From Flavobacterium sp. ov086 (GTDB lineage: Bacteria; Bacteroidota; Bacteroidia; Flavobacteriales; Flavobacteriaceae): a stretch of 43,110 bases of DNA. The notes under the pieces are model-generated. The model did no database searches. It was not told the origin of the DNA and saw only the letters and a program-made list of their open reading frames with translations. A program made the position numbers and the translations under genes. Location: contig NZ_FZNL01000036.1 of NCBI RefSeq assembly GCF_900187965.1, positions 1-43,110 of the forward strand. Direction: 5' to 3'. Shown here piece by piece: positions 25,580 to 33,120 of the stretch; the stretch's first letter is position 1, and every line of letters starts with the position of its first letter.

Positions 25580-26548
25580 ATGAAAATCGAAACTTACATA
25601 GGACAGTTATTGTATCGTTATCAGTGTGTAACGGTTCCCGGGTTCGGAGCATTTTTGACCGAAATTCAGTCGGCGCAGCTTAATGAAAGCACAAATTCGT
25701 TTTTTCCACCCAAAAAAATGATCTCTTTTAACAGCCGTCTAAAAAACAATGACGGACTTCTGGCAAATCACATCGCAAATGCAGAAAAAACATCTTACGG
25801 TTTTGCTGTAAGTGCTATTGCTTTTGAAGTTGTTAGCTGGAAAAAAACATTAGAAGAAAATGGTACTATTTACCTAAAAGGAATTGGTGAAATTCGCTTT
25901 AATTCTGAAAAAAATATAATTTTCACACCAAATGATCAAACCAATTATCTAACAACCTCTTTTGGTTTAAGTCCATTTGTTTCTCCGTTAGTTAAAAAAG
26001 AAATGTTTGAGAAAAAAATCGAGAAAATTTCAGAAAGAGAAACGCTAGCATTGTATGAAAATGATGAAGAAAGCAGAGCAACAAATCCGTTATTAAAATA
26101 TGCAGCAATTCTTGTTTTAGGACTTGGAATTACCGGTAGTATTGGATATCCTTTGTACCAAAGCCAAATCGCTTCAAAAACATTAATTGTTGAAAGTGCA
26201 GTTCAGAAAAAAGTACAAAACAAGATACAAGAAGCTACTTTTTTTATTCAAAATCCTCTTCCTGCTGTGACTCTTTCAGTAGATTCTGCAAAAGTTGAAA
26301 CGGTTGAAAACAAAGTGATGCCATATCATATCATGGCCGGTGCTTACAGAAGTGAACAAAACGCCAGAAAAGCTTATAATCAACTGATAAAAGATGGCTA
26401 TGAGGCAAGAATGCTTGGTGAAAATAAACATGGATTATTTCCTGTTTTATATGGAAGTTATGCTACAATGGCAGAAGCTGAAAAAGCACAAAAAGAAATA
26501 CAAAAAGGCGAAAATCCAGATGCCTGGATATTAGTTCAACCACTATAA
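25580..26548 (+). CDS. HU-CCDC81 and SPOR domain protein, probably envelope or division associated
   Basis: The 322-residue protein has an N-terminal HU-CCDC81-type region (about 1-135: YIGQLLYRYQCVTVPGFGAF, FNSRLKNNDGLLANHIA, IYLKGIGEIRFN). A single membrane helix follows at about 174-192 (YAAILVLGLGITGSIGYPLY). The C-terminal SPOR domain is at about 245-322 (YHIMAGAYRSEQNARKAYNQ, YPVLYGSYATMAEAEKAQ-like). The arrangement fits a cytoplasmic HU-like head, one membrane pass and a periplasmic SPOR domain that binds peptidoglycan lacking stem peptides, as at division septa. It is a widely conserved Bacteroidota arrangement of unknown detailed role. A strong terminator follows. Confidence 0.88.
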   Translation: MKIETYIGQLLYRYQCVTVPGFGAFLTEIQSAQLNESTNSFFPPKKMISFNSRLKNNDGLLANHIANAEKTSYGFAVSAIAFEVVSWKKTLEENGTIYLKGIGEIRFNSEKNIIFTPNDQTNYLTTSFGLSPFVSPLVKKEMFEKKIEKISERETLALYENDEESRATNPLLKYAAILVLGLGITGSIGYPLYQSQIASKTLIVESAVQKKVQNKIQEATFFIQNPLPAVTLSVDSAKVETVENKVMPYHIMAGAYRSEQNARKAYNQLIKDGYEARMLGENKHGLFPVLYGSYATMAEAEKAQKEIQKGENPDAWILVQPL

Positions 26549-26551
26549 GAC

Positions 26552-26587
26552 AAAAAATCCTGTCCGCCACTTCGGACAGGATTTTTT
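26552..26587 (+). terminator. Terminator after the HU-CCDC81/SPOR gene
   Basis: The arms aaaaaatcctgtccg (26552-26566) and cggacaggatttttt (26573-26587) pair perfectly over 15 bp, with a 6-base loop and a T run. Confidence 0.9.
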
Positions 26588-26645
26588 TTGTCTTATTTTA
26601 TCTATAAAAAACCTTTTTATGATCCTGTAAATCAGCTTTGGATTT

Positions 26646-26653
26646 TACCTTTG
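26646..26653 (+). promoter_or_regulatory. Probable -7 box of the coiled-coil protein gene
   Basis: TACCTTTG matches TAnnTTTG, 32 bases before the ATG at 26686. No exact TTG stands 17-20 bp upstream (only CTG at 26625). Confidence 0.45.
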
Positions 26654-26685
26654 TTCTTCATTAACAAGAACATAAATACAAAGTC

Positions 26686-27135
26686 ATGAATCATAAACTA
26701 AAATTATTCTTCGCATTTTTTATTCTTATTTCTACTCAGCAATTCTACGCTCAGGAAATTGTAACCTCTCAAAAAGCGCAAGATGCTGTGGCAAAAAAGG
26801 CCGACCAGGAAGCCAAAAAATCATCTGACGAAATTCACAGAAAGCTTAACGACGAGCAATCCCGATTAAAAAAAGAACAAAAAAAGGTTGAAAGCCATCA
26901 AAAAGATCTGAAAAATTCAGAAAAGAATCTTGACAAAACAAAACAGAAAATCAGCAAGTTAGAATCTGATAATCAAAAGATTTATTCTAAAGTTAATTCA
27001 AATTCGATTACTGCAGAGGAAGCTCAAAAACAAGAATTGAAGGTAAAACAAAAAGAAGTTCAAATTCAAAAACTTAAGCTAAAACAAATCGATCAACAAA
27101 AAGATTTAGACAAAGTTAAAGCAACTTTACTTTAG
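26686..27135 (+). CDS. Small exported coiled-coil protein
   Basis: The 149-residue protein has a signal peptide (KLFFAFFILISTQQFYAQ). The remaining ~125 residues are almost entirely Lys/Glu/Gln-rich coiled coil (KLNDEQSRLKKEQKKVESHQ, LKLKQIDQQKDLDKVKATLL), with no Pro or Cys. Such periplasmic coiled-coil proteins are common in Flavobacterium, and no function is known to me. It is monocistronic: a -7 box lies upstream and a perfect bidirectional terminator directly after the stop. Confidence 0.75.
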   Translation: MNHKLKLFFAFFILISTQQFYAQEIVTSQKAQDAVAKKADQEAKKSSDEIHRKLNDEQSRLKKEQKKVESHQKDLKNSEKNLDKTKQKISKLESDNQKIYSKVNSNSITAEEAQKQELKVKQKEVQIQKLKLKQIDQQKDLDKVKATLL

Positions 27136-27138
27136 ACT

Positions 27139-27176
27139 AAAAAAGTCCTATTAGCCATGGCTAATAGGACTTTTTT
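27139..27176. terminator. Bidirectional terminator between convergent genes
   Basis: The arms aaaaaagtcctattagcc (27139-27156) and ggctaataggactttttt (27159-27176) are exact reverse complements, with A and T runs on either side. It serves both the coiled-coil gene (plus) and the 253-residue gene (minus), whose stop codon at 27175 lies inside the hairpin. Confidence 0.9.
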
Positions 27177-27936
27177 ACTTTGCTATTATTTTAGCATCCT
27201 GTTTCAGTATTACTTTAGTTCCCTGATAAATTGTAAGTTTCGCCGGGGGAGAATTTTTTTCGCCCAAAACGATGAATGCACATTCATATTTGTAATTGTC
27301 TTTTTTGAACTCATATTGATGATTCCCTCCTATTCCTTCTACCACAAGTTCGCCTCTATATATAATTAAATCAGGCTTTTCACTCATTTTTTTATCAATT
27401 GACCAAGAAGCAAAACGATAATTATTATGTCCCAGATTATCAATTCTGATTTTAAATTTAGAGGTTTCTAAAATACATATAGGTTTCTGAAAAAAAGCGA
27501 TGCTTGAATCAAGTTCTTTTTTTTGAGAAGCTATTAGTTTATCCTTAAGATCGGTTTCAAATTTAGATTGATAATTTACTGCAGTCAATCGGCCATCCAT
27601 ATCCATCCAAATACTTCCGTGATTTAACATTATTCCGCGTAAACCCATATCAGACCAGTCTTTTTCAGGATTAGACTTTGTAATTTCATTTTTCAAAGTT
27701 GAATCAAATAGTTCTGTATAACGTTTTACAAAGTCTGTTTTATCGACAATATCAGGTATTGGATACTCGCGCTCCAACGGATACACAATCAAGTCTCCAA
27801 GGGCTTCCTTATTGTCATTTTTTATATTATCAATAAAGCTTTTAACCAACTTTTGATATTCTGCTTTTAATTCCTGCGCACCAGCCATACCACTGCAAAA
27901 AATCAATAATGCTAAAAATAAATTTCTTGTTTTCAT
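27175..27936 (-). CDS. Exported 253-residue protein, paralogue 1 of a tandem pair
   Basis: The protein has a signal peptide (TRNLFLALLIFCSGMAGAQ). The mature part has an N-terminal alpha/beta segment (KAEYQKLVKSFIDNIKNDNK, YPIPDIVDKTDFVKRY) and a beta-rich C-terminal half (KFKIRIDNLGHNNYRFASWS, PAKLTIYQGTKVILKQ). I recognise no family. The Cys in LIFCSGMA is within the hydrophobic core and does not form a convincing lipobox. About half of the residues are identical by eye to the next gene at 28116-28877, including KDWS, RGIML, IWMD, NYQS and LETSKF, so the pair arose by tandem duplication. It is probably a periplasmic or secreted protein. Confidence 0.8.
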   Translation of the reverse strand: MKTRNLFLALLIFCSGMAGAQELKAEYQKLVKSFIDNIKNDNKEALGDLIVYPLEREYPIPDIVDKTDFVKRYTELFDSTLKNEITKSNPEKDWSDMGLRGIMLNHGSIWMDMDGRLTAVNYQSKFETDLKDKLIASQKKELDSSIAFFQKPICILETSKFKIRIDNLGHNNYRFASWSIDKKMSEKPDLIIYRGELVVEGIGGNHQYEFKKDNYKYECAFIVLGEKNSPPAKLTIYQGTKVILKQDAKIIAK

Positions 27937-28085
27937 TCTAAAATATTTTTAATCGCTTATTAATCTCATCCTCAAAACTCTTTATAAAAATACTAAATTT
28001 ATATTTTATCTGAGCATACTAAATTACTCACAAGTAAATAGATAAACATAAAATATGGGCTAAATATTGTCTTTGCTCCAATAAA

Positions 28086-28111
28086 AAACCCGTTCCATGT
28101 GGAACAGGTTT
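28086..28111 (-). terminator. Terminator of the second 253-residue gene, overlapping a parS-like word
   Basis: On the minus strand AAACCTGTTCC and GGAACGGGTTT (arms at 28111-28101 and 28096-28086) pair over 11 bp with one G.U and a 4-base loop, followed by T residues. The core CGTTCCATGTGGAACA (28091-28106) differs from the parS-like consensus at one central base and the first base. Confidence 0.75.
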
Positions 28112-28115
28112 GCTT

Positions 28116-28877
28116 CTATTTAGTAATTATTTTTGCGCTCTGAGTAAGGATAGTTTTTCCGTTTTGATAAATCGTCAGGGTTGCCGGAGGAGAGTCAGAT
28201 GTGCCCATAAGAACGATATAACATTCATACAAATAAACTCCTTTTTTAAAATCAAAATGACTGTTTCCACCTGTTCCTTCAGAAATCCATTTTCCGTTAG
28301 TAATCAGTAAATCAGGTTTATCTGCCATACTATTCTTAAGCGACCAGGAAGCGTAACGGTAATTATCGTTTCCTAAATCGTCGATTCTTATTCTGAATTT
28401 AGAAGTTTCTAAAACATACATTGGCGTTTTAAACTTTGCAATCGATGGATGTAATTTTGTTTTTTCATTTGCTATAATTTTCTTTTGAAGATCTATTTCA
28501 TACTGAGATTGGTAATTAATTGTGATTAATTTTCCGTTTGTATCCATCCAGATATCTCCGCTTCCAAGCATAATTCCTCGCCAACCAACTTCAGACCAGT
28601 CTTTTGCCGGATCAGATTTAATAATTTCATTTTTAAGAGTAGTGTCAAAAATCTGATCGTATCTTTTTACAAAATCAACTTTGTTTTTAACTTCCGGAAT
28701 TGGATAATCCCGCCTTAACGGAAAAGAAATAAAAGCCACAACTCCCTCTTTGTTATTGCTTTTTACATTGGCAATAAAACTCTTGACAAATTTTTGATAC
28801 TCTCCCTTTAAATCCTGGCTAAAAGCCAATTGACTGCAAAAAATCAAAACGCCAAAATATATTATTTTTTTTCTCAT
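28116..28877 (-). CDS. Exported 253-residue protein, paralogue 2 of a tandem pair
   Basis: It has the same length and layout as the gene at 27175-27936: a signal peptide (IIYFGVLIFCSQLAFSQ), the conserved GEYQKFVKSFIANVKSNNKE and YPIPEV segments, and LETSKFRIRIDDLGNDNYR, then SDSPPATLTIYQNGKTIL. Differences are spread evenly, which suggests an old duplication with both copies under selection. The genes are 179 bp apart and each has its own terminator, so they are separate transcription units. Function is unknown. Confidence 0.8.
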   Translation of the reverse strand: MRKKIIYFGVLIFCSQLAFSQDLKGEYQKFVKSFIANVKSNNKEGVVAFISFPLRRDYPIPEVKNKVDFVKRYDQIFDTTLKNEIIKSDPAKDWSEVGWRGIMLGSGDIWMDTNGKLITINYQSQYEIDLQKKIIANEKTKLHPSIAKFKTPMYVLETSKFRIRIDDLGNDNYRYASWSLKNSMADKPDLLITNGKWISEGTGGNSHFDFKKGVYLYECYIVLMGTSDSPPATLTIYQNGKTILTQSAKIITK

Positions 28878-29340
28878 ATCTAAATCTTTAATTAATTTAA
28901 GTGTTAGTTAATAAGTGTTGTCCCTACGGGAAATGTCACTAAGTTAATCTTTTTTAAATGCAATCTTATCATGCTGAGAGGAGTCGAAGCCCCGTAAGTA
29001 ACTCGACAAAGAAAATTTTACCGCAAAGGTCGCAAAGGACTATATAAAGTTCTCAAAGTTTTGTGAATTGCCCTTTGCTTTGAGATTGCAAAGAGATTGC
29101 GTTTAAGTCTTAATTTAATAACATTGCCCTGCGGGACAAAAAATACACAAATAAATTAATTTCTACCAATACGCAATCTCTCTTCGAAAAATTTTTTATT
29201 ACCACATTAGGGCTTAAATATTGACAGAATTAACGAAAATCCTACCGCAGAAATATCCCGATCATTTAAAATCAAGATTGTATGTTTAACGTGGAACACT
29301 TTTCAATAAAAAATCTCTATTTTACATAATGTTTTTACAC
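28878..29340. other. Gene-free stretch with scattered dispersed-repeat words
   Basis: No gene is seen. It holds words typical of dispersed intergenic repeats: a tccctacggga hairpin (28921-28931), catgctgagaggagtcgaag (28970-28989), accgcaaaggtcgcaaagg (29020-29038, related to the arms flanking the GxxExxY gene) and a one-mismatch parS-like word TGTTTAACGTGGAACA (29283-29298). It looks like a graveyard of small repeat elements. Confidence 0.6.
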
Positions 29341-29438
29341 AAAATCTAAAATCTAAAATCTAAAATCTAAAATCTAAAATCTAAAATCTAAAATCTAAAA
29401 TCTAAAATCTAAAATCTAAAATCTAAAATCTAAAATCT
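29341..29438. repeat. Heptamer tandem repeat, 14 copies of AAAATCT
   Basis: Fourteen uninterrupted copies of the 7-bp unit AAAATCT occupy 98 bp, with no mismatch in any copy. They lie immediately downstream of the helicase gene stop (minus strand). Perfect copies imply recent slippage, so copy number is probably strain variable. Confidence 0.97.
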
Positions 29439-29439
29439 A

Positions 29440-29455
29440 TCCCGAAGTCTCGGGA
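29440..29455 (-). terminator. Short hairpin after the helicase gene
   Basis: TCCCGA and TCGGGA pair over 6 bp with a 4-base loop, 7 bases after the TGA at 29462. On the minus strand it is followed by the T-rich heptamer repeat (AGATTTT units), which could serve as the U-rich tail. Confidence 0.5.
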
Positions 29456-29461
29456 CCAAAA

Positions 29462-31741
29462 TCAGTTTATACTGGCTTTGAACATTTTAAGTTCATCCCA
29501 GGTAAATTCGTCTCCATATTTTTCTTTTAATGGATTCAAGGATTCTTCCTGATAGAACTGAAAAGCTTCACGTAACGCCAGAATTTTATCATAGGACAAA
29601 ACATCTGAAATCTCTACTTTCTTCGCCTGAATTAGTTTAACAAAATGCATTTCAACAGTTTGCACCGTAAGCTTTCGGATTCTGGCAATATCGGGTATCG
29701 AATTTTTTTCAAGCCACAAATCATGCGTTTCTTCTATGGTAGTTTTCTTTGCCGCCTTTGGTTCATTCTTGTCCGATCTACGGGCAGTATAACGCACTAC
29801 AGGCTCCTCAGTTTTAAAAATATCGGTGTTAGCCATATTAAATTCCTCTCGGATCTTTGCAACCTTGTCTAATTTGTAGTTTTTAATCGCTGTCGACGAC
29901 AATTTTTCCTTACAGATGGTTTCACCTGCAACGACAATTTCTATTAGCAATTTGGCCTTCATTAAACGCAAAACTGCTTTGGTTTGCAAATCATCCAAAA
30001 AAGTCAATTCTTCATAAAACTCTTTTACCTTTTTGAATTTCTGAATTTCGGCCATTTTTAGTAAAAGATCAGTAACCAACTTATCCATCGGTTTAAAGAA
30101 ATAATCATACGCCGCCACTACCCTTTCCTGCACGAAAAACAAATCGACGGTTTCTTTATTGAAAATTTTATTAAGCTGATGAACGAATTTTTGCGAAGGA
30201 TCGATCAATCCGTCAATAGTTTCTAAACGTTTATGTGCCCAAACTGAATGTTTCGATTTCTCAGATCCGGCAGCATTTTCGTTGTAACTAAATCTATGAT
30301 TTCGCCATTCTTGTGCCAAATCTGCCCAGTTAAAACTGTTGATCAAATAGTTATGAATAAAATTCTTGGTTTCAAAATGCAGCGAATGTTTCAAAACGTC
30401 TTCAGTTGCTTTATTCAAAGCATAATCCATCACATCCTGATCGTTCGAAATGCCATTCATCTGTAGCGGAGAAAGCAAAATAAGCCCATTTAAGGACGTT
30501 AAACGCGATAATGCAACATATGCTTGTCCGGGCAAAAAAACTTGCGATACATCGAGCGCTGCTTTCTCAAAAGTTAAACCCTGGCTTTTATGCACCGTAA
30601 TTGCCCACGCTAATTTGATTGGATAATGCGCAAATGTGCCCAAAACCTCTTCTTCAACCTCTTTTGTGAGATCGTTTACTTTGTATCGAATGTTTTTCCA
30701 TTCGTATTTCTCTACTTCAATTGTTTTATTTTCTTCAGGGAAATGCACAAAAATTTCTTCGGGCGAAAGCGATTTTATAACTCCCATTTTTCCGTTGAAA
30801 TATCGTTTTTCAAAAGATAAATCGTTCTTCACAAACATAACTTGTGCTCCAATTTTCAATTTCAAATTCTCTTCAACAGGAAATATTTTTTCCGGAAAAT
30901 CCCCAACAATAAAAGGCTGATATGCATATTCATTTCCGGCTAAATCGCCTATTGCCTGCTCGTTAATAGAATCAGCCTTAGCATTATGAGTCGTAAGTGT
31001 TATATATCCTGGATTGTTTTTCAAGTCGAAATCAGGCTTCACATATTCATTTAAAACCTGAATATCCTGTGGTGTAATCTGATTGTTTCTCAGATTGTTC
31101 AAGACCGAGATAAATGCGTCATCGGTTTGACGATAAATCTTAGATAATTCAATGTACAACGGCGGATTTTGCTGAATTACATGCGAATGAAAAAAGAATT
31201 TTCCTTTGTAATAATTCCGTAAAGTTCGCCATTCTTCATCCCTAATTACGGGCGGAAGCTGCAATAAATCACCAATAAAAAGCACCTGAACACCACCAAA
31301 AGCTTGTGTGTTTCTACGAACTGTCTGCATCATAAAATCAATAGCATCCAATAAATCAGCTCGCAACATACTGACTTCATCAATAATCAAAAGTTCCATA
31401 TTTCTGATTACATTTCGCTTGACATTGTTCATTTTGAAGTGTCTGCGAAGGGTATCTTTATTCTCGAATTTCACAGTTTCTGTAAACTGAGAAGCCTCCT
31501 GATAAGACGGAATAAAGGCCGAAAATGGCAATTGAAACATGGAATGAATAGTAACTCCACCGGCATTTAGCGCCGCAATACCCGTTGGTGCGACAACAAC
31601 AGTGTTTTTGTGCGTCGTAGCAATGATTTCGCGTAAAAGCGTAGTTTTTCCTGTTCCTGCTTTACCGGTCAGGAAAATAGATTTTTGCGTTTGATTGATG
31701 AATTGTAAGGTGTAAGCAGCAGCTTCTGAAACGTTTTGCAT
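29462..31741 (-). CDS. PIF1-like helicase with C-terminal helix-turn-helix
   Basis: The 759-residue protein is a superfamily 1 helicase of the PIF1/RecD-like group. Walker A is LTGKAGTGKTTLLREI (about 20-35), Walker B LLIIDEVSMLRADLLDA, motif III VLFIGDLLQLPPVI, and the C-terminal motor motifs are WAITVHKSQGLTFEKAALD and GQAYVALSRLTSLNGL (about 380-425). The last ~95 residues carry a helix-turn-helix (HDLWLEKNSIPDIARIRKLT, VQTVEMHFVKLIQAKKVEI) of the HTH_40 type seen in RecQ-like and other flavobacterial helicases. PIF1 enzymes unwind DNA 5' to 3' and resolve G-quadruplexes and stalled forks. The role here is inferred. It follows the ompH-like gene but is separated by a terminator. Confidence 0.88.
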   Translation of the reverse strand: MQNVSEAAAYTLQFINQTQKSIFLTGKAGTGKTTLLREIIATTHKNTVVVAPTGIAALNAGGVTIHSMFQLPFSAFIPSYQEASQFTETVKFENKDTLRRHFKMNNVKRNVIRNMELLIIDEVSMLRADLLDAIDFMMQTVRRNTQAFGGVQVLFIGDLLQLPPVIRDEEWRTLRNYYKGKFFFHSHVIQQNPPLYIELSKIYRQTDDAFISVLNNLRNNQITPQDIQVLNEYVKPDFDLKNNPGYITLTTHNAKADSINEQAIGDLAGNEYAYQPFIVGDFPEKIFPVEENLKLKIGAQVMFVKNDLSFEKRYFNGKMGVIKSLSPEEIFVHFPEENKTIEVEKYEWKNIRYKVNDLTKEVEEEVLGTFAHYPIKLAWAITVHKSQGLTFEKAALDVSQVFLPGQAYVALSRLTSLNGLILLSPLQMNGISNDQDVMDYALNKATEDVLKHSLHFETKNFIHNYLINSFNWADLAQEWRNHRFSYNENAAGSEKSKHSVWAHKRLETIDGLIDPSQKFVHQLNKIFNKETVDLFFVQERVVAAYDYFFKPMDKLVTDLLLKMAEIQKFKKVKEFYEELTFLDDLQTKAVLRLMKAKLLIEIVVAGETICKEKLSSTAIKNYKLDKVAKIREEFNMANTDIFKTEEPVVRYTARRSDKNEPKAAKKTTIEETHDLWLEKNSIPDIARIRKLTVQTVEMHFVKLIQAKKVEISDVLSYDKILALREAFQFYQEESLNPLKEKYGDEFTWDELKMFKASIN

Positions 31742-31786
31742 TGGGCGTGTATTGAAGAACTAAAAGTATCGCATTTTTATAAAAGA

Positions 31787-31818
31787 AAAAACCTAAATCT
31801 TGACAGATTTAGGTTTTT
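31787..31818 (-). terminator. Terminator of the ompH-like gene
   Basis: The arms aaaaacctaaatct (31787-31800) and agatttaggttttt (31805-31818) pair perfectly over 14 bp with a 4-base loop. It sits 23 bp after the ompH stop on the minus strand and before the helicase start. Confidence 0.85.
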
Positions 31819-31840
31819 AATTTAGTTAGTTAGTTTGGTA

Positions 31841-32422
31841 TTATTTTTTAGCTTCTTCACCTGCTTTAGCAGCCGGTTTTTCGTCTGTTTTAGGCTCTGC
31901 TTTGTATTTATCGTTCAAAGCTTTAATGATATCTTTTGTGATGTCATATTTCTCTTCAGCATATAAAATAGAAGCAGCATCTCCTGTCCCGTAGATATAA
32001 GAATAACCGTTTTTCTTACCGTAATCTTTGATGAATTTTTTAACTCCGCTTACCAAAGAATCCATTTCAACACCACTTTCTTGTTGCAATTGTTGAGACA
32101 ACGCTTGTTGAGCATAACCCAATTGTTGTTCTCTTTTTTGCAATTCAGCACCTTTTTGTTGTGCCCATGCTTGTCCATTTGCTTGTGCCTGACTTTGAAA
32201 ACTAGCAGCGTCTTGTTTAAAACGAGTAATTTCCGCTTGTAGCTGTCTTCCTTTTTCTTCCGCTTGAGCTTTGTATTTAGCTTCAAGATCTTTTGCTTCA
32301 GTGTACTCTTTCATTAAAACCGAAGTATCTACGTAAGCTGTTTTTACTTCCTTAACTTCTGTTGCTTTATTACACGAAACAACTAAAATTGAAAGTGCGA
32401 TAATTACTAATGCTTTTTTCAT
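31841..32422 (-). CDS. OmpH/Skp-family periplasmic chaperone-like lipoprotein
   Basis: The 193-residue protein has a lipoprotein signal (LVIIALSILVVSCNKATE, lipobox VVSC, Cys at about 17). The opening of the mature part, TAYVDTSVLMKEY, is typical of the OmpH/Skp family. It is followed by a long Gln/Ala/Lys-rich coiled coil (about 40-120), then the conserved end (KKFIKDYGKKNGYSYIYGTG, ASILYAEEKYDITKDI). Skp is a trimeric chaperone that escorts outer membrane proteins. Here the lipid anchor differs from classical soluble Skp. The last ~20 residues are a charged Ala/Lys tail. It has its own promoter and terminator. Confidence 0.87.
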   Translation of the reverse strand: MKKALVIIALSILVVSCNKATEVKEVKTAYVDTSVLMKEYTEAKDLEAKYKAQAEEKGRQLQAEITRFKQDAASFQSQAQANGQAWAQQKGAELQKREQQLGYAQQALSQQLQQESGVEMDSLVSGVKKFIKDYGKKNGYSYIYGTGDAASILYAEEKYDITKDIIKALNDKYKAEPKTDEKPAAKAGEEAKK

Positions 32423-32456
32423 TTCTAAATTTCTATTTTTTTATTGGTATGAAAGA

Positions 32457-32485
32457 CAAAAATATAAAAAAATAAATAGCATCAA
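32457..32485 (-). promoter_or_regulatory. Promoter of the ompH-like gene
   Basis: On the minus strand TTG at 32485-32483 and TATTTTTG at 32464-32457 are 18 bp apart, a full match to the Bacteroidota consensus. The leader is about 28 nt. Confidence 0.7.
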
Positions 32486-32510
32486 CATAAAGTTTAAAAA
32501 ATGCTACAAT

Positions 32511-32683
32511 TTTATGATATTGGTTTTATTTATAAGGCAAAATATTACCATAAAAAATCACTATTAAAAACAGCTTTCATAGCTTTCATTAGAGCCTTTT
32601 TCTCAAAAAAGACCACACAAACCCTCGTTTTTACAGAGAAAATGCCGTAAATGCGCTTATTTTAAGTTTTAGCTGTTTTTTAG
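32511..32683 (-). repeat. Direct repeat copy 1: decayed methyltransferase 3' end plus 3' UTR
   Basis: This segment aligns without gaps, with scattered mismatches, to 32948-33120, an offset of 437 bp. It includes the words gccgtaaatgcgcttatttt and agctgttttttag. The hairpin that serves as terminator in copy 2 is degraded here. Confidence 0.75.
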
Positions 32684-32776
32684 AGTGTAAGATGCATGTT
32701 GAATCCTTTTTTCTAACGTGATCTTTTTAAAATTGATCAAAGCAAAAAAAATGGTCAAAAAAACATTTTTCTGTTC
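32669..32776 (-). pseudogene. Remnant of a second methyltransferase gene, 3' end only
   Basis: Read on the minus strand, 35 codons end with the same LKNS stop as the intact methyltransferase, at the same position in the repeat (TAA at 32671-32669 versus 33108-33106). The remnant FLTIFFALINFKKITLEKR then IQHASYTLKNS resembles the intact end ISAFFVGLKSNLKAGS then EYSSHIYVLKNS. An in-frame TAA at 32779-32777 closes it upstream and no longer frame is found. It is best read as the tail of a tandem paralogue that has decayed. The AT-rich stretch 32780-32947 may hold more worn coding sequence, but I cannot align it. Confidence 0.6.
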
Positions 32777-32947
32777 TTAGAATTTTTAAAACAAAATTCG
32801 GGAAGCAGCATTTTTGAAATTCTGCTTTTTTGAAAATCAGAAATACGATTTCTGATAAAAGCAAAATTTTTAACAATTTTCATCTTTATGATTTCAAAAT
32901 TTAAAATCAGAAAAATTCAGCCGTAAAATTTCAAAAAACACTCGTTT

Positions 32948-33120
32948 TTTATGGTATTGTTTTTATTTATGGAACCCGATTAAAGCATAAAAAACCACTA
33001 TCAAAAGTGGCTTTTATAGCTTTAATTAGAGGTGTTTTCTCAAAAAAGAGGATATTTCTCCTCACTACAACTAAAAAAGCGCCGTAAATGCGCTTATTTT
33101 ACGTTTTAGCTGTTTTTTAG
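32948..33120 (-). repeat. Direct repeat copy 2: intact methyltransferase 3' end, terminator and 3' UTR
   Basis: The partner of 32511-32683. It includes the last five codons of the methyltransferase (stop at 33106). A stem ccact/agtgg (32995-32999 and 33006-33010), flanked by A and T runs, is a weak terminator on the minus strand. Confidence 0.75.

Noticed and set aside
29341..29438. CRISPR array
   Set aside because: The heptamer repeat has no spacers and no cas genes nearby; it is a simple tandem repeat.
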